Origin: Ovis canadensis | Lineage: Eukaryota; Chordata; Mammalia; Artiodactyla; Bovidae | DNA length: 64,000 bases | Assembly (NCBI RefSeq): GCF_042477335.2 | Contig: NC_091251.1 | Location: forward strand, 36,782,501-36,846,500 | Direction: 5' to 3' | Shown: positions 46,181 through 59,176 of the stretch, in pieces | Layout: every line of letters begins with the position of its first letter | Position numbering within the stretch: the stretch's first letter is position 1 | Notes under the pieces: generated by a model | Told to the model about the DNA's origin: nothing | Databases searched by the model: none | What the model saw: the letters and a program-made list of their open reading frames with translations, nothing else | Made by a program: the position numbers and the translations under genes

Positions 46181-48334
46181 GCTAATCATGCTTGTCACTC
46201 TTGGGATGTTGCTATTACCAGACTCTTTGAGTGAACACATCGAAGAGCTGTGTATACATAAATTTACACACATTGACAAAAGTTGAGGTTGCAGCAGAAC
46301 CAAGAAAGCAGAGGGGGATTAAGGATTAGCCTTTCTGGAGAATGAAATTAATATTCAGAAAGCAAGAACACAAGCCAGATCAGATTGCAATGAGGGAAGG
46401 CATTGAGACTGTTAAAAGCAAAGCTCGAAGCAGATCAGCCAGTAGGTCAAGAGGCTTAACCTAGTGACTCCTTAAAAGACTCCACTTAAGTAGTTGTGAG
46501 AGTTGTCTCCTAAACTCCATAAGGCTGACTCTCTCCATCTTAGATGCCTGCCTTGACTTCCCCACCCATGTGGCTTGTCTCTTGACTATATCCCCACCTG
46601 TGGAGAAAAAAGCAGTGTTGGACTGGTTGGAACTGTCCTAGTGATTAACACCAGGAAGAAAGCAGAAGATCGAAGATGGGTGACTCAAGAAATTTCTAAG
46701 CAAATGACTTTTTTCGAGGCCTTGCTTCCTTGGTAGAACCAGCATGGGATGCCTTTTAAAGAGAGGGAGGGGTACTGTTTGGACTAGCAGCCTTCCTCCT
46801 AAACAGGTTGCCCTGTCTCCTCACCCTGTCTCCTTGCTCCTCACTCTAGCTGCTCTGATATAAGTGCTTCTGTTATTACCCCAGTATGAGTCCCCAGGCC
46901 CCTAACTCAACAGGTGCGGTGAGCAGCGAAGCCTTCTCCCACCACAGGGCACAGCAGAAAGAGGTAGAAGGGGGAAATCCAAGGCTAGAGGAAGAAGGGG
47001 ATGGTTTCACAATGAGAAATTGAAGCCCTTTGGGGGGTCCATCCCCAGGGTCAGTTCCCCATGCACGGTACACCAGGCAACACTGTGTAGTGAGAACTGC
47101 CCTGGGGAGTTGGGGATCTGACACTGGCTTTTGCTTCTGCACCAAGACACAAATGTCTGACCTTGGGTCCACACTGACCCTCATTCTCCTCAGGTGTATT
47201 ATGGGATGCCAGCGGGAAGGTTCTTTCCATTGCTTGTGTCTTGTCCATCCTTGAGTTCAAGGTAACTGTCTATGTATTTTTTTAATAAGTAGAAATGTTT
47301 TGTATGATATTCAAGAGACATCTCCCAAGGCCTACTTTTTATTTCTGTGTTATTCCCGGTGCCACAGAGAAACTTGAAATTTTCTAAACATGCAGTGCTC
47401 TGCCATACGTGTGTAATGTCTCTGGCCTTTTTTCTCTCTGAATTGCCTATCCTCTACCCCTAATTGGAGGCGGGGGGACCCTATTTATGCTTAAAACTCT
47501 CTCCAAGGAAATCTTTGCTCTGGACCCTTCCCTGATTTCCCCACACTCCACCCCTTTCTTCTTGTTGCTTCATAATGACTCCACCCTCACTTCTCCTGGA
47601 GTTCTTCTCAAGGTCTGGTTTATATTATGACTCTAGGGGTTGCACCTGTTGGGGAGAATTCTCAGCACTTGGGTCTCAATGATACTTCATGATTTACTTG
47701 CTTAGCTCTTCTCAGAAGACAGGTATCTGGCTCCGGGGGATAGTGTAGATTTGACGTCCCTAGATCCCTCAGGGGCCCTGCCCTCCTCTCTTACCAGCTG
47801 TTTTCTTTCACACAGGCATTCTGGTCACAATTAATGTCCCTGTGATGAGCCACCAGAAGAGCTGGCACAAGTGGCTATCCCTGACGTGAGGGTGGGGCCA
47901 CTGGGGCTTGCTCTAGGGGGAAGAAGGGTCGGTGGTGGTAGGGGTTGGGCCTCCTAAAGTAGCTAAAGCCCAGAGACCACTGAACAACCCAGGCTGGTTA
48001 GGTAATGAGGTCTTCTTCAATCAGGAACAGCAGACACCCATCTTTCTTTTCTCAGATACCCTGGGCAATGTCTGACCTCGTTTTAAGAAGACCCAGGACT
48101 GGGAACTGGAGTGGGAAAGGACATATGGAGGATGTGTGTGACCTTGGGCTGAGGAAACACTGATAATGTGGAGAGGCTGGGAGGTGGAAGCGGGAGATGG
48201 GGGCCCAGCCCTGTGTGCACCCAAGTCCAGACTATGGACTGCACCTGGCAGGTCACAGGGGAGTCAGAGCCACCCTCTGGGAAAGGGCAGCCTGTGCTCA
48301 GGTGTTGGAACCCCTCCTCCCCTTTTATCTTTTG

Positions 48335-48442
48335 AGTGCACCTCGTGTCTTGTTGGATCTTAGTTCCCTGACCAAGAATGGAACCTTGACTCTTGGCAGT
48401 GAAAGGACAGAGTCCTAACTACTGGTCCACCAGGGAATTCTG
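48335..48442 (-). mobile_element. Old tRNA SINE (CHR-like), antisense, in copy A
   Basis: GGATCTTAGTTCCCTGACCA to CTACTGGTCCACCAGGGAAT. The same insertion is in copy B at 58395-58505, so it predates the duplication. Confidence 0.75.
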
Positions 48443-49860
48443 GGAACCCCTTTGTTTCTCAGTTTGTGCTGCTGGGTGTATGATGGTGGGATGGACAGGA
48501 AGAGACATGGGAAGTCCTGTAAAGTGGGGATCATCAACAGGGACCTGCACAGCCTTGAAAGCTTTTTACCTTTTTGCAGTTGATTTGTCTTGAGAGGTAA
48601 AGTGTTGGGGTGTCAGCAGGAGGTGGAAATTAGGAGAAGACTGAACAATGTTTCCCTGGGAAGGGGCTGCTCAGTAAAGGTTGATAAATGCATAGCTTTG
48701 TGACAGGCTTGATGGGCTTGGGCTGTTTGACTCCTAGGGAACTCTCAAATTACCTCCATTCACGGTGACCTCTGTCTCCATGGAGTTGGCTTCAGAGAAC
48801 CCAGAACCCAGAGCCCCACTCCAGAAGAGGTGCCAGGAAAACTGCATAAGCTGGGAGAGGGGCAAGTGCCCTACCTGAGAGGAGACTGTGGGGAGTGTGG
48901 ATGGGCCTGGCCACAGCCTCTCTAAGGGTTCCTTGGGGCCTGGAGCCCAGTGGTGTGATAAAGTAGTTCTAACCTTCCTGGGCTGCCTCTGAATTTAAGG
49001 GGATTTCAGGGGTTAATTTCCAAGCATTCTGTGAAGGGGACAAATGTGCACTTCCCTTCACTTTCTCAGCTGGGCCTGGGATCAGCCAGTACTGATGTGG
49101 CTTCATGAATAGACATTCAAGTCTTAACTTGAGCACCTGCTTTTCTAACTGATCAGCATCTTCCTGCCCCTGTTTCCTTCCTCCCTCCTCATGTGTGTTT
49201 TCCCTCCTCTCCTCTCTGTCTGCCCACAACTGCTATGACCACACTCCCTAAACCTAGGGCTCTGTCCCTCTCACCCTGCAACCTAGTCCTCTTTGGATTC
49301 ATTCTGCCCCTCATGCCTCCCATTCCTTGCTCCATCTCTTCTCCCTCACATCGATCCTTCTGTGTCCCAGAGTCCCTGTGTCCCTACTTATTTCTCTGCA
49401 TTTCATCCCATCCATGACTCCATCCCCATCTCCTCCATAGCCTCATTTTGTGCCCCCAGCCCCTAGCATCTCTCTCCTCTCTCCCCCGTGTGTCCTCATC
49501 CCTCCACATTTAGTCCCTCTTTTGTCCACCTTGTCACTCACCTGAGGGTACTCTTTTCTGATCAGAACCCATACCTTCTCTGTCTTCTCTCCTCACCCAT
49601 GTTCCACTGTAGGCCTCACCTTGTCAATGAGTCCTCCTGTTGCAATGCCAGCTCAGTGGGACACAGCTTCCCTCCACTGGGCTTCAGATCTCTGAAGGCC
49701 TCCTCTCACCATGAACTTCTTAACAGCTGGCCTGGCCTGTGGTTGCCTTTATTTGGGTGTGGGCTGGGGAGCAGCCCTGGATCAGGAAATGAGTCAGGTT
49801 CATGCCTTTCCACTTACATATTCCAAGTGAGTGGATACCTATGGAGCTAGTATGCCTGCC

Positions 49861-51042
49861 TAAACATCTTCAGCAATGAGGAAGCTTGAATCCTCACACT
49901 CAAAGAATAGATTTGGCCCTAGCCACAAGATTTTAACAAGTCTGTTAAAACACCTTGCCTAAGTGTCTACACTAAATGAGAATGGTCATTTATCATCTCC
50001 TATACACCTCTCTGGTTCTGATTCTGGGAAGAGCCATCATTGTGGTGATAAAGATTGCTTTTTTCTGACCTGGGATACAGATGCAATAACCTAGAAGGTT
50101 ACTTTGGATGGCTTCTTGTCATCAAGAATGAGTGATGGGAGAGGGATGATGACACAAGGCAGAGAGTGATGTGGCAGCTGAGTTGACCGTTGGAGATGCT
50201 GTGTTCATGTCTGGGAAGAGACATGCAGTCTGCTGAGACAAGAAATGTTCATTGCTCATGGCCGGTATGACTCCAGCCTTGCAGTATCCCAAGCCCTCCT
50301 TCTATTACTCCAAGGCTGTTGGAAGAATGAGATCATATCATGCCACTCTTTTTTAAGCTGAAGTCAGTGGTTTCTTTTGAGCCCTGAAAATTTCCAAACC
50401 CAGGATCTCCATGCAATAGCTTGAGTCAACAGATCCACCCGGAGGAGTAAATCCTTCAGTGATTTCTCTGGAGAAGATGCTTACGTGCAGCTGCTCTGTG
50501 TAGGATTACCAAGAACAAGAATGAATGACCATATGGAGGGTGGAAGGAATGGAAATTGTTATATATCTAGGCCTGGAAAAGTAGCTGATATAAAGGAAGT
50601 CAGGAGCACCAGACTCAAGGACAGACGTACAAATCTGATGACAAGCCACCTCCGTTCTATTCTGAATGAAGTCCTGCAAAAGATTTGAACAGTTCTCAAG
50701 CAATCACTTGAATGCTGCTCCTGACCACAGTGTGCGAAGAGTTTTCCCTTCCTGTTCCTCACTGATTCCTGAGTGCAGCTCTGTGATGGAGGGAGAGTAG
50801 GGGCTGTCATTGTCTGTCCCCTTTTCTGTCAGTCTACATTTCCAGATTCTAGAGCCTGTGCCCCTTCCTGACCCAAATGTGAGTGAGCCACTGTATTCTC
50901 ATATCTCTCTCTTTCCCACAAATCTCAGACATGAAGGAGGGGATACGCTTCTAGAGCAGAATGTAAGCGCATTAAAGAAGGGCACAACAGACACACAGAG
51001 CCTTGTGGGTAATTCTGTGAAGTTTATTTTGTCTGCACCGGG
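49861..51042. other. Unassigned region right of copy A
   Basis: No gene recognised. Confidence 0.4.
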
Positions 51043-51245
51043 AGTTTCAGCAGGTGGTGCTCATTGTAAAGAACTTTCCTGCCAGTGCAGGAGACTGTAA
51101 GAAACGTGGGTTCAATCCCCGAGAGGAAGGCATGGCAGCCCAGCCCAGTATTCTTGATGGGAAATCCCATGGACAGAGGAGCCTGGTGGGCTACAGTCCA
51201 TAGGGTCACAAAAAGTTGGGCAGGACTGAAGTGACTTAGCATGCA
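51043..51245 (+). mobile_element. Bov-tA SINE
   Basis: Diverged head, complete body, GAAGTGACTTAGCATGCATG end. Confidence 0.85.
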
Positions 51246-51254
51246 TGTAGGGAG

Positions 51255-51350
51255 CTTCATTAAAAAATTTTTAAAAAAATTTTTAATTGGAGGATAATTG
51301 ATTTACAATATTGTGTTGGTTTCTGTCATGTATCAACATGAATCACCCAG
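51255..51350 (-). mobile_element. L1 3'UTR fragment, antisense
   Basis: T-rich start, then TTTAATTGGAGGATAATTGA and ATTGTGTTGGTTTCTGTCAT. Confidence 0.6.
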
Positions 51351-51831
51351 CTGAGCCAAACTTAAGGGAGGCTGGGGGCTTGTGCAGTGAAGACTGATGC
51401 TGATAGCCAGGGTGGATGGTAGAACTGGACCATGGTTGTAACTGTGGGCCTTGGCCAATGAGCATAGCCCATAGTGCTAACTCAGAGCTTAGATGGTCTC
51501 ATGCAAGTGAACTAGAATTGGTGTTGTGGTATTGTCCTGTGATCTCGTGCAACAGTGAAGATCGTGTGACCACAGGACAAGGTGACCGCAGACTCTGTGT
51601 CTGTGTCTGACCATTGGGCAGTTCGTATAATGAATACAGTGCCTTTCCTATGAGACTGCAGGAGGTTACAGGCATTTGAACTGAGCTACTATGACAATTC
51701 ATCCCAAGTAATGTAGGAAAGGTTACATTTTTGATGGTACAAATATGAACTACATGAGCAAGCACTGTGTGGAGAAAAGTACTTCATCCTTTGCATACCA
51801 TCCTGTAACACTGCAGCGTTGCATTGAGGGT

Positions 51832-52088
51832 CAGTTCAGTCCAGTTGCTCAATCATGTCCAACTCTTTGTGATCCCATGGACTGCAGCATGCCAGGCTTC
51901 CCTTCACCATCTCCCGGAGCTTGCTCAAACTCATGTCCATTGAGTCAGTGATGCCATCTAACTATCTCATCCTCTGGTGTCCCCTTCTCCTCCTGCCTTG
52001 AATCTTTCCCAACATTAGAGTCTTTTCTAATGAGTCAGTTCTTCGCATCAGGTGGCCAAAGTATTGGAGCTTCAATTTCAGCATCATT
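51832..52088 (-). mobile_element. BovB 3' end, antisense
   Basis: Runs from TTCAGTCCAGTTGCTCAATC to GGAGCTTCAATTTCAGCATC. Confidence 0.9.
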
Positions 52089-52090
52089 TT

Positions 52091-52492
52091 GTACATATAC
52101 AAAATATATGTATACTACTACTACTACTAAGTCACTTCAGTCGTGTCCGACTCTGTGCGACCCCATAGATGGCAGCCCACCAAGCTCCCCCGTCCCTGGG
52201 ATTCTCAAGGCAAGAAGACTGGAGTGGGTTGCCATTTCCTTCTTCAATGTATGAAAGTGAAAAGCGAAAGTAAAGTTGCTCAGTTGTGTCCGACCCTCAG
52301 CGACTTCATGGACTGCAGCCTTCCAGGCTCCTCCGCCCATGGGATTTTCCAGGCAAGAGTACTGGAGTGGGGTGCCATTGCCTTCTCCAAAATATATGTC
52401 TATGTATAGCTGATTCATTTTGCTGTATAGTAGAAACTAGTACAACATTATAAAGCAACTACACTCCAATAAAAGTTAATTTAAAAAAAAAG
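52091..52492 (+). mobile_element. L1 3' end split by a Bov-A2
   Basis: L1 3'UTR end (GATTCATTTTGCTGTATAGT to CTACACTCCAATAAAAGTTA) with an A-tail. It is interrupted at 52112-52388. Confidence 0.75.
52112..52388 (-). mobile_element. Bov-A2 SINE with target-site duplication
   Basis: Antisense, tail read as (TAC)n. The 11-base duplication AAAATATATGT lies at 52101-52111 and 52389-52399. Confidence 0.94.
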
Positions 52493-53160
52493 AGAAAGCA
52501 AGCCAGGAATCCTGCTGTATAGGAACCATGTTTCCTGTGAAAAGAGGGGTATATTCTGCATCCCAGCAACTAATAACACACTCCCTCCTTGCTCACCCAG
52601 CAGGCTGTCACTGTGGTTCTAGCTCCTTTTCCCTCTGCTCCCCAAAGTCTGTCCTGTGTCCTGGGCACTAGCTTCAGCTCTAGAGCTCCTTGTCTTACCC
52701 AGTATCTCTGCTGTGACTCCTGTCACAGCAAACTGATCCAGCTAGTGGTCCTGGGGCTCAGGGGCAGCTGGTCTACCCCCATCCTTGGGACTGGAGATAT
52801 AGAGCAGTCCCTGTGGGTGGGGCCAGCAGAAGCACGAGGGTTCTAAGACCTGAAGAAACCCGCAGACTGGCACTGGGCCCACTTATGCAATGAGCCTCTT
52901 TGTTTCATCAACTGCCAATCTGCATGTACTCAGGGACACACCACAGTTGCTTCTCTTGTAGCAAATCTAATTCCAGGTTCCTGTGCAGGGCACAGCTCTG
53001 CCACTGGATCTGGACTTCTTAAATGAAAAGTATCACTGGCTGCAGAATGGCCTTAGATTTTATAACTCAGCTTGGGGGAAACGCACTGAAAGACTCAAGT
53101 ACATGAAGACAGGCTCAGTACACAAAGCAAATAGAGTTAGAGAGGTTTGTTTGCACAAGA
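52493..53160. other. Unassigned
   Basis: No gene or repeat recognised. Confidence 0.4.
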
Positions 53161-53170
53161 GTAACCCAGG

Positions 53171-53428
53171 GCAATGGCACCCCACTCCAGTACTCTTGCC
53201 TGGAAAATCCCATGGATGGAGGAGTCTGGTGGGCTGCAGTCCACGGGATCGCTGAGGGTCGAATATGACTGAGCGACTTCACTTTGACTTTTCACTTTCA
53301 TGCATTGGAGAAGGAAATGGCAACCCACTCCAGTGTTCTTGCCTGGAGAATCCCATGGAAGCAGAGCCTGGTGGGCTGCTGTCTATGGGGTTGCATAGAG
53401 TCGGACACGACTGAAGCGACTTAGCAGC
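53171..53428 (+). mobile_element. Bov-A2 SINE
   Basis: Dimeric, with short duplication AACCCAGG at 53163-53170 and 53429-53436. Confidence 0.92.
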
Positions 53429-53884
53429 AACCCAGGTCTTCTTTCGCTTTAGTGATCATCCTGGTTCCCTCTCATGCCAACGTTCTTTATCTCCTCACCT
53501 CCCTGTGCTGGAAACTTGAATTCTGAGATTCTCATTGCTCAAAATCTTATAAGTAATCCAAGAAGTTTGTGACGCATAGATGAGTTTTTGTTATTGTTAT
53601 TGTCATATTTTTATGCTTTCCATGCATTAAATTCACTTTCTCTTGTTTTCACCCTGGCCTGCTTACTGCAATCACTTCCTGTGAAGTAGCATAGTCTAAA
53701 AACACCCAGAGGAAAGTCTGTAAAATCTGTCAGGACTTTTCCATTGTGATATATTTTTTCTTTTTAATTTTGAAAAAAAAAAAAAAAAGAATTTACACAA
53801 CAGTTGAAAGGAGAGTCTATGAGCTGTTTTTTCTTGAACTAACTGAGACAAATGAAGATGGATGCCCACCACTTCCTTCCTAGG

Positions 53885-54185
53885 TTTCCCTCATAGCTCA
53901 GTTGGTAAAGAATCCACCTGCAATGTAGGGGAGCCCAGTTCGATTCCTGGGTTGGGAAGATCCCCTGGAGAAGGAAAAGGCTATCACGTCAGTATTCTTG
54001 GACTTCCCTTGTGGCTCAGCTGGTAAAGAACTCACCCACAATGCAGGAGACCTGGGTTTGATTCCTGGGTTGGGAAGATCCCCTGGAGAAGGGAAAGGCT
54101 ACCCACTCCAGTATTCTGGCCTGGAGAATTCCATGGACTATACAGTATGATAGAATCAGACACAACCGAGCGACTTTCACTTCAC
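53885..54185 (+). mobile_element. Bov-tA SINE with two tRNA heads in tandem
   Basis: A first head with partial body (53885-53999, from GTTTCCCTCATAGCTCAGTT) stops at AGTATTCTTG and runs straight into a second complete Bov-tA (GACTTCCCTTGTGGCTCAGC). Confidence 0.88.
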
Positions 54186-54199
54186 CTTCACCTCACCTC

Positions 54200-55140
54200 C
54201 TTCCTCTCCCTTCCACTTGCCAAATATAGCAATGTGTATTTTGTACAAACAAGGGCATTCTCCTACTTCATCACGATCATCAAATAGCCATCAAAATCAG
54301 GAAATGATCCTTGGTTCATGACTACCTCTAATCTTCAGAGGCACAGTCACATTTTGCCAATTTCCTCGATAGTGTCCTTCAGAGCAAAAAATTTCCATTT
54401 AGAATAATCTGCTGCTTTTAGTTGTATGTCTATTTTTCTTCAACCTGGAGCAGTGCCTCAGTCTTTTCTTGACTCTGGTGATTTTGATAGTTATTTTGAA
54501 GCTATACCTCTCTATGTGGGTTTGTCTGGTGTATCCTCATGACTAAATTCAACATGTGTGTCTTTGATAGAAATGTCAAAATGTTGCCCTGTTATTCGTA
54601 TTGTACCTTGTTAGGTGGCACTTGACATTTAGACATTTGCCCTGTTAAATATGTGATTCGCTTTGATCATTTATTAAGGTAGTATCTGCCAGGCTTCTAC
54701 ATATAGTGACTATTTTCCCTTTTGTGATTAGTAAGTGTTGGGGGAGACAGTACTTTGAAACTATGTCAATATCCTGTTCTTCATCAAACTTTCAACTTAT
54801 TCATTTATTTATTGTACAAGTGTAGCCTCATGGTTTCTCACTTTTTTAGTAGTTTATATTATCTATTATTTTCATTATTTATTTTGATGCTCAAATTGTC
54901 ACAGATTTGGCCATTGGGAGCCCCTTAAACTGACTTCTGTGTCCTTTTGACATATCTCCATCATTCTTTGGGTACTTCCTTGCTGTTTTTGGCACAAAAT
55001 ATTCTAGTCTCCTCTTTTGTGCTCCGTGTCCTCGCCCTGGGGTCAGCCATTTCTTCAGAAAGCCCTTTCTCCAAGGTTCTTTTAAGGATAGTTATGGTAT
55101 TTAAGCCAAATTCTGGCTAAAAGCTAAGAATGCTTGTCAC
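54200..55140. mobile_element. Old L1 fragment (L1M-type) at the left edge of copy B
   Basis: Includes the same CAGATTTGGCCATTGGGAGC block as copy A, but extends about 550 bases further left, to at least 54200. In copy A that position is occupied by the Tigger end. Confidence 0.5.
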
Positions 55141-55691
55141 TCTTGGGGTGTTGCTATTCCCAGACTCTTTGAATGAGCAGATAGAGGGACTTTATGAATG
55201 TAAGTTCACACGCAGATTTACCTCTCCATTTTATATCAGCATTGAAAATTATGACTAGGCATTGTCTGTTCAAGTTTCAATCCACCACACAAGTTTCCTT
55301 CTAGTTTCTTGTCCTCTACATTAGGAACGCTCATTCCTAAATGAGAAAACTGGGTCAGATTTTTCTTTAAATAATTGTGTATTCCTAAAGAGTTCCAGAA
55401 AGTGTCACAGTGGCATGAGGATTGTTTTGAGCTGAAGACATTTGGGAATTAATTGGCAAGCACAGGACAGTGCTTTCTCTGTACTCCCCTTATATCTCCG
55501 AATATACTGAAGGCATTTAATTTTATCATAGCAAGATAGGAAATTGTGTGAAAATACACAGAATCCACTTCCTGCTGATCTGTGATGGGAATTCAGTAGG
55601 GTAAGGATAGGGGGGTGGGTGTAGCTGAGAACTTTCCCCTCTGTGTGTATCTGTATTTCTGGACTAATGTATGTGAATGATTTGTTCTACA

Positions 55692-55905
55692 GTCAGTGTT
55701 TAGTTGCTAAGTCATGTCCAACACTTTTGCAACCACATAGACTGTAGCTCACCAGGCTACTCCCTCCATGGGATTTCCCCTGTGAGAACATTGGAGACGG
55801 TAACCATTTCCTTCTCCAGGGTATCTTCCTGACCCAGGGATCAAACCTGCCTCTCCTGAGTTAGCAGGCAGATTCTTTACCACCGAGCAAACCAGGTAGA
55901 ACTGA
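55692..55905 (-). mobile_element. Bov-tA SINE, antisense
   Basis: BovA body and antisense tRNA head (GATTCTTTACCACCGAGCAA). Lies in the part of copy B that has no counterpart in A. Confidence 0.88.
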
Positions 55906-57121
55906 AGGCACTTGGTGAATAGATTCATAAAAGCAACTTTGGCGCTGTGAAAAGCATAAAAGTCTTAAGAAAATAGATTTGATATTGAGATCTTACAGTG
56001 TCTTTCTTCCTGGGAAATATAAGTGGATTTTTAGAAGAAGAAATACTTACAAAGAAAACAATTTTTAACTGAGGGAGATCTTAGATACCATCTTTCTACA
56101 CTCTTTCATTTCTCAGAAAATAATACTAAGGACCATAGAGATGACACCACTTAGCCATAGTCACCGCAGGGTCCAGCAAGGGAACTCTGCTGGCCCAGCT
56201 GGTAGAGGGAGTTGGAGTTCCGTGATCACATACTTTCCCTCATAAACATGTATGCCAAGTGTGAGATACCCTCTCTTATTTGTAGAAAATACCCAGAGCC
56301 CTGCTGATGTCTGCCTTTCTAGCTCCCTTAGGAGAAATAGAATTACATTGAAACACAAAAGCAGTTGAATTTGGGGCAGACCCTGGAAAATGAGCGAGAT
56401 TAAGAATTAGCCCTTCTGGAGAAGTGAAACACTCAGGTCAGGGAATGATTACAGGCTGGATCCGATTGCAATGAGGGAAGGCATCAGGACTGTTTAATTC
56501 AAAGTTCAAAGAAGGTCAGCCAATAGGTCAAGACACTGAACTTAGTGACCCCATAATAGACCTCACTTAAGTAAATGTGAGACTTATCCCCTAAACTCGA
56601 TAAAGCTGACTCTCTTCACCTTAGATGCCGGCATGACTTCCCAACTCACGTGGTTTGTCTCTTGACAATACCCCCTACCTAAATAATATCTCCCACCACA
56701 GGGCACAGCAGGAAGAGCTGGAAGGCTCGAAGAAGGGGATTATTTCACGATGAGAGACTGTAGCTATCTGGGAGTCCATTCCGAGAACGGGTTCCCCGCC
56801 CACGGCACGCTGGGCAGCACAGTGCAGTGAGAACCCTGCCCTGGGAGTCGGGGACCTGAGACTGGAGCTGAGCTGATGTTCCAGCTGCCTAGACGCACCC
56901 TTCCGACCTTGGGACCACTGTGGCCCTCAGTCTACTTGGGTGTATGAAGCTTGTGTGCAGTTCATCCTTGAGTTCAGGGTAACTGTCTATATCTTTTATG
57001 AGTTGAAGTGTTTTCTGTGGCACCAAGAGACTTCTACCCCAGCCTGCATTTTATTTTTGTGCCATCACCTGCCTTCTCCAGGCCACATGGAAAAATTTGC
57101 CCTTTTCTAAACACACAGTGC

Positions 57122-57438
57122 AGAGAAGGCAATGGCACCCCACTCCAGTACTCTTGCCTGGCAAATCCCACGGATGGAGGAGGCTGGAAGGCTGCAGTCC
57201 ATGGGGTCGCTGAGGGTCGGACACGACTGAGCGACTTCACTTTCACTTTTCACTTTCACGCATTGGAGAAGGAAATGGCAACCCACTCCAGCGTTCTTGC
57301 CTGGAGAATCCCAGGGACGGGGGGCGGCGGCGGGGGGGGGGGACGGGGGGGGCCGGGGGGGCCTGGTGGGCTGCCGTCTATGGGGTCACACAGAGTCAGA
57401 CACGACTGAAGTGACTTAGCAGCAGCAACAGCAGCAGC
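57122..57438 (+). mobile_element. Bov-A2 SINE with G-rich expansion
   Basis: Dimeric Bov-A2. The duplication AAACACACAGTGC (57109-57121) and AAACACACGGTGC (57439-57451) flanks it. Where other copies read GGGACGGGGGAGCC there is a ~50-base almost pure G/C stretch (57312-57362). Copy A shows the empty site at about 47388-47400. Confidence 0.94.
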
Positions 57439-58394
57439 AAACACACGGTGCTTTGCTGAATGTGTCTAGTATCTCTTGCTGGCCTTTTTTCTGAATTGCC
57501 CTTGCTCTACTCTTAATGATGGGGTGGGAACCCCATTTATGCTTAAACGTGTTCCCCAGGGAACTCTGCTCTTGAACCTTCCCTGATTCCCCCTCACTCC
57601 ACCCTATTCCTCTTGTTGCTTTTTGATAACTCCACCCTCATCTCTCCTGGAGTTCTTCTCAAGGTCTGGTTTGTATTATGATTTGAGGGGCTGCTTCTGT
57701 TTGGGAGAATTCTCAGCACTTGGGTCTTAAATAAAAGTCCATGATTTAGTTGCTTAGCCCCTCTGAGGAGAAGACAAGTATGTGGCTCTGGGGGAGAGTG
57801 CAGATCTGACATTCCTAGAGTCCTCAGGTGCCCTGCCCTCCTCTCTTACCAGCTGTTTTCTTTCACACAGGTGTCCTGATCAACAATTAATGCCCCTGTG
57901 ATAAGCCACCAGAAGAACTGGCACAAGTGGCTATCCCTGATATGAAAGGTGGGGTCACTGGGGCTTGCTCTAGGAGAGAAGCAGGGCCAGGAAGGGGAGG
58001 ACTTTCCTAAAATAGTTGAAACCCAAAGACCACTGAAGAACCCAGGTTAATTAGATAATTAGATAAGCAGATCTTCTTCAATCAGGAACAGCAGAAACCT
58101 GTCTTTCTTTTCTCAGATACCCTGGGCAATGTCTTACCTCGTTTTAAGAAGACCAGGACTGGAAACTGGAGGGGGAAAGGACATATGGAGGATGTGTGTG
58201 TCCTTGGGCTGAGGAAACACTGATAATGTGGAGAGGCTGGGATGTGGAAGCGGGAAATGGGGGCCCAGCCCTGTGTGCACCCAAGTCCAGACTATGGACT
58301 GCACCTGGCAGGTCACAGGGGAGTCAGAGCCACCCTCTGGGAAAGGGCAGCCTGTGCTCAGGTGTTGGAACCCCTCCCCCTTTTATCTTTTGAG

Positions 58395-58505
58395 TGCACC
58401 TCGTGTCTTGTGGATCTTAGCTCCCAGACCAAGAATGAAACGTTGACTCTTGGCAGTGATAAGACAGAGTTCTAACCATTGGTCCACCAGGGAATTCTGG
58501 GAACC
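58395..58505 (-). mobile_element. Old tRNA SINE (CHR-like), antisense, in copy B
   Basis: Counterpart of 48335-48442 at the same place in the duplicated segment. Confidence 0.75.
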
Positions 58506-59176
58506 CCTTTCTTTCTCAGTTTGTGCTGCTCGGTGTATGAGGGTGGGATGGACAGGAAGAGGCATGGGAAGTCTTGCAAAATGGGGATCATCAACAGGAA
58601 CCTGCACAGCCTTGAAAGCCATTTGTCCTCTTATAATTGATTTGTCATGAGAGGTGAAGTGTTGGGATGTCAGCAGGAAGTGGAAATTGGGAGAAGACTG
58701 TACAGTGTTTCCCCGGGGAAGGGCCTGCTCAGTAAAAGCTGATAAATGCATAGATTTGTGACAGGCTTGACGGGCCACTTGGGCTGTTTCACTCCTAGGG
58801 AACTCCCAAATTACCTCCATCCACGATGACCTCTGTCTCCACGGAGTTGACTTCAGAGGACCCAGAACCCAGAGCCCCACTCCTGAAGAGGTGCCAGGAA
58901 AACTGTATAACCTGGGAGGGGGGCAAGTGCGCTACCTGAGAGGAGAGTGTGGGGGTGTGGCTGGGCCTGGCCACAGCCTCTCTAAGGAGGTTCTTTGGGG
59001 CCTGGGGCCCAGTGGTGTGGTAAAGTAGTTCTAACCTTCCTGGGTTAGAACTGCCTCTGAATTTAAGGGGATTTCAGGGGTTAATTTCCAAGCACTCTGC
59101 AAAGGGAACAAACATGAACTTCCCTTCACTTTCTCACTTGGGCCTGGGATCAGCCAGTTGCTGATGTGGCTTCACG

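Larger units (their letters stand above)
45809..49860. repeat. Segmental duplication, copy A
   Basis: Matches 54755-59176 and 62430-63037 in the same orientation and order. Examples are AAACTATG...ATATCCTGTT at 45818 and 54761, GGGCCCAGCCCTGTGTGCAC at 48201 and 58261, and TAAACCTAGGGCTCTGT at 49249 and 62532. Copy A begins right at the Tigger end and lacks the ~3.2 kb that holds the eosinophil-type RNase in copy B. Confidence 0.88.

Noticed and set aside
46876-47260. Overlapping frames on both strands near 47 kb
   Set aside because: No homology. The counterpart region in copy B does not preserve the same frames.
5927-54185. tRNA-like A and B boxes at many places
   Set aside because: All belong to Bov-tA or CHR SINE heads. 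None forms an intact tRNA gene.
57256-57444. Proline- and alanine-rich frame
   Set aside because: It arises from the GC-rich tract and the (GCA)n tail of a Bov-A2 SINE.
48166-58475. Similar open frames at 48166-48418 and 58196-58475
   Set aside because: They match only because they lie in the two copies of the segmental duplication. The frames have no recognisable homology and include part of an antisense SINE.
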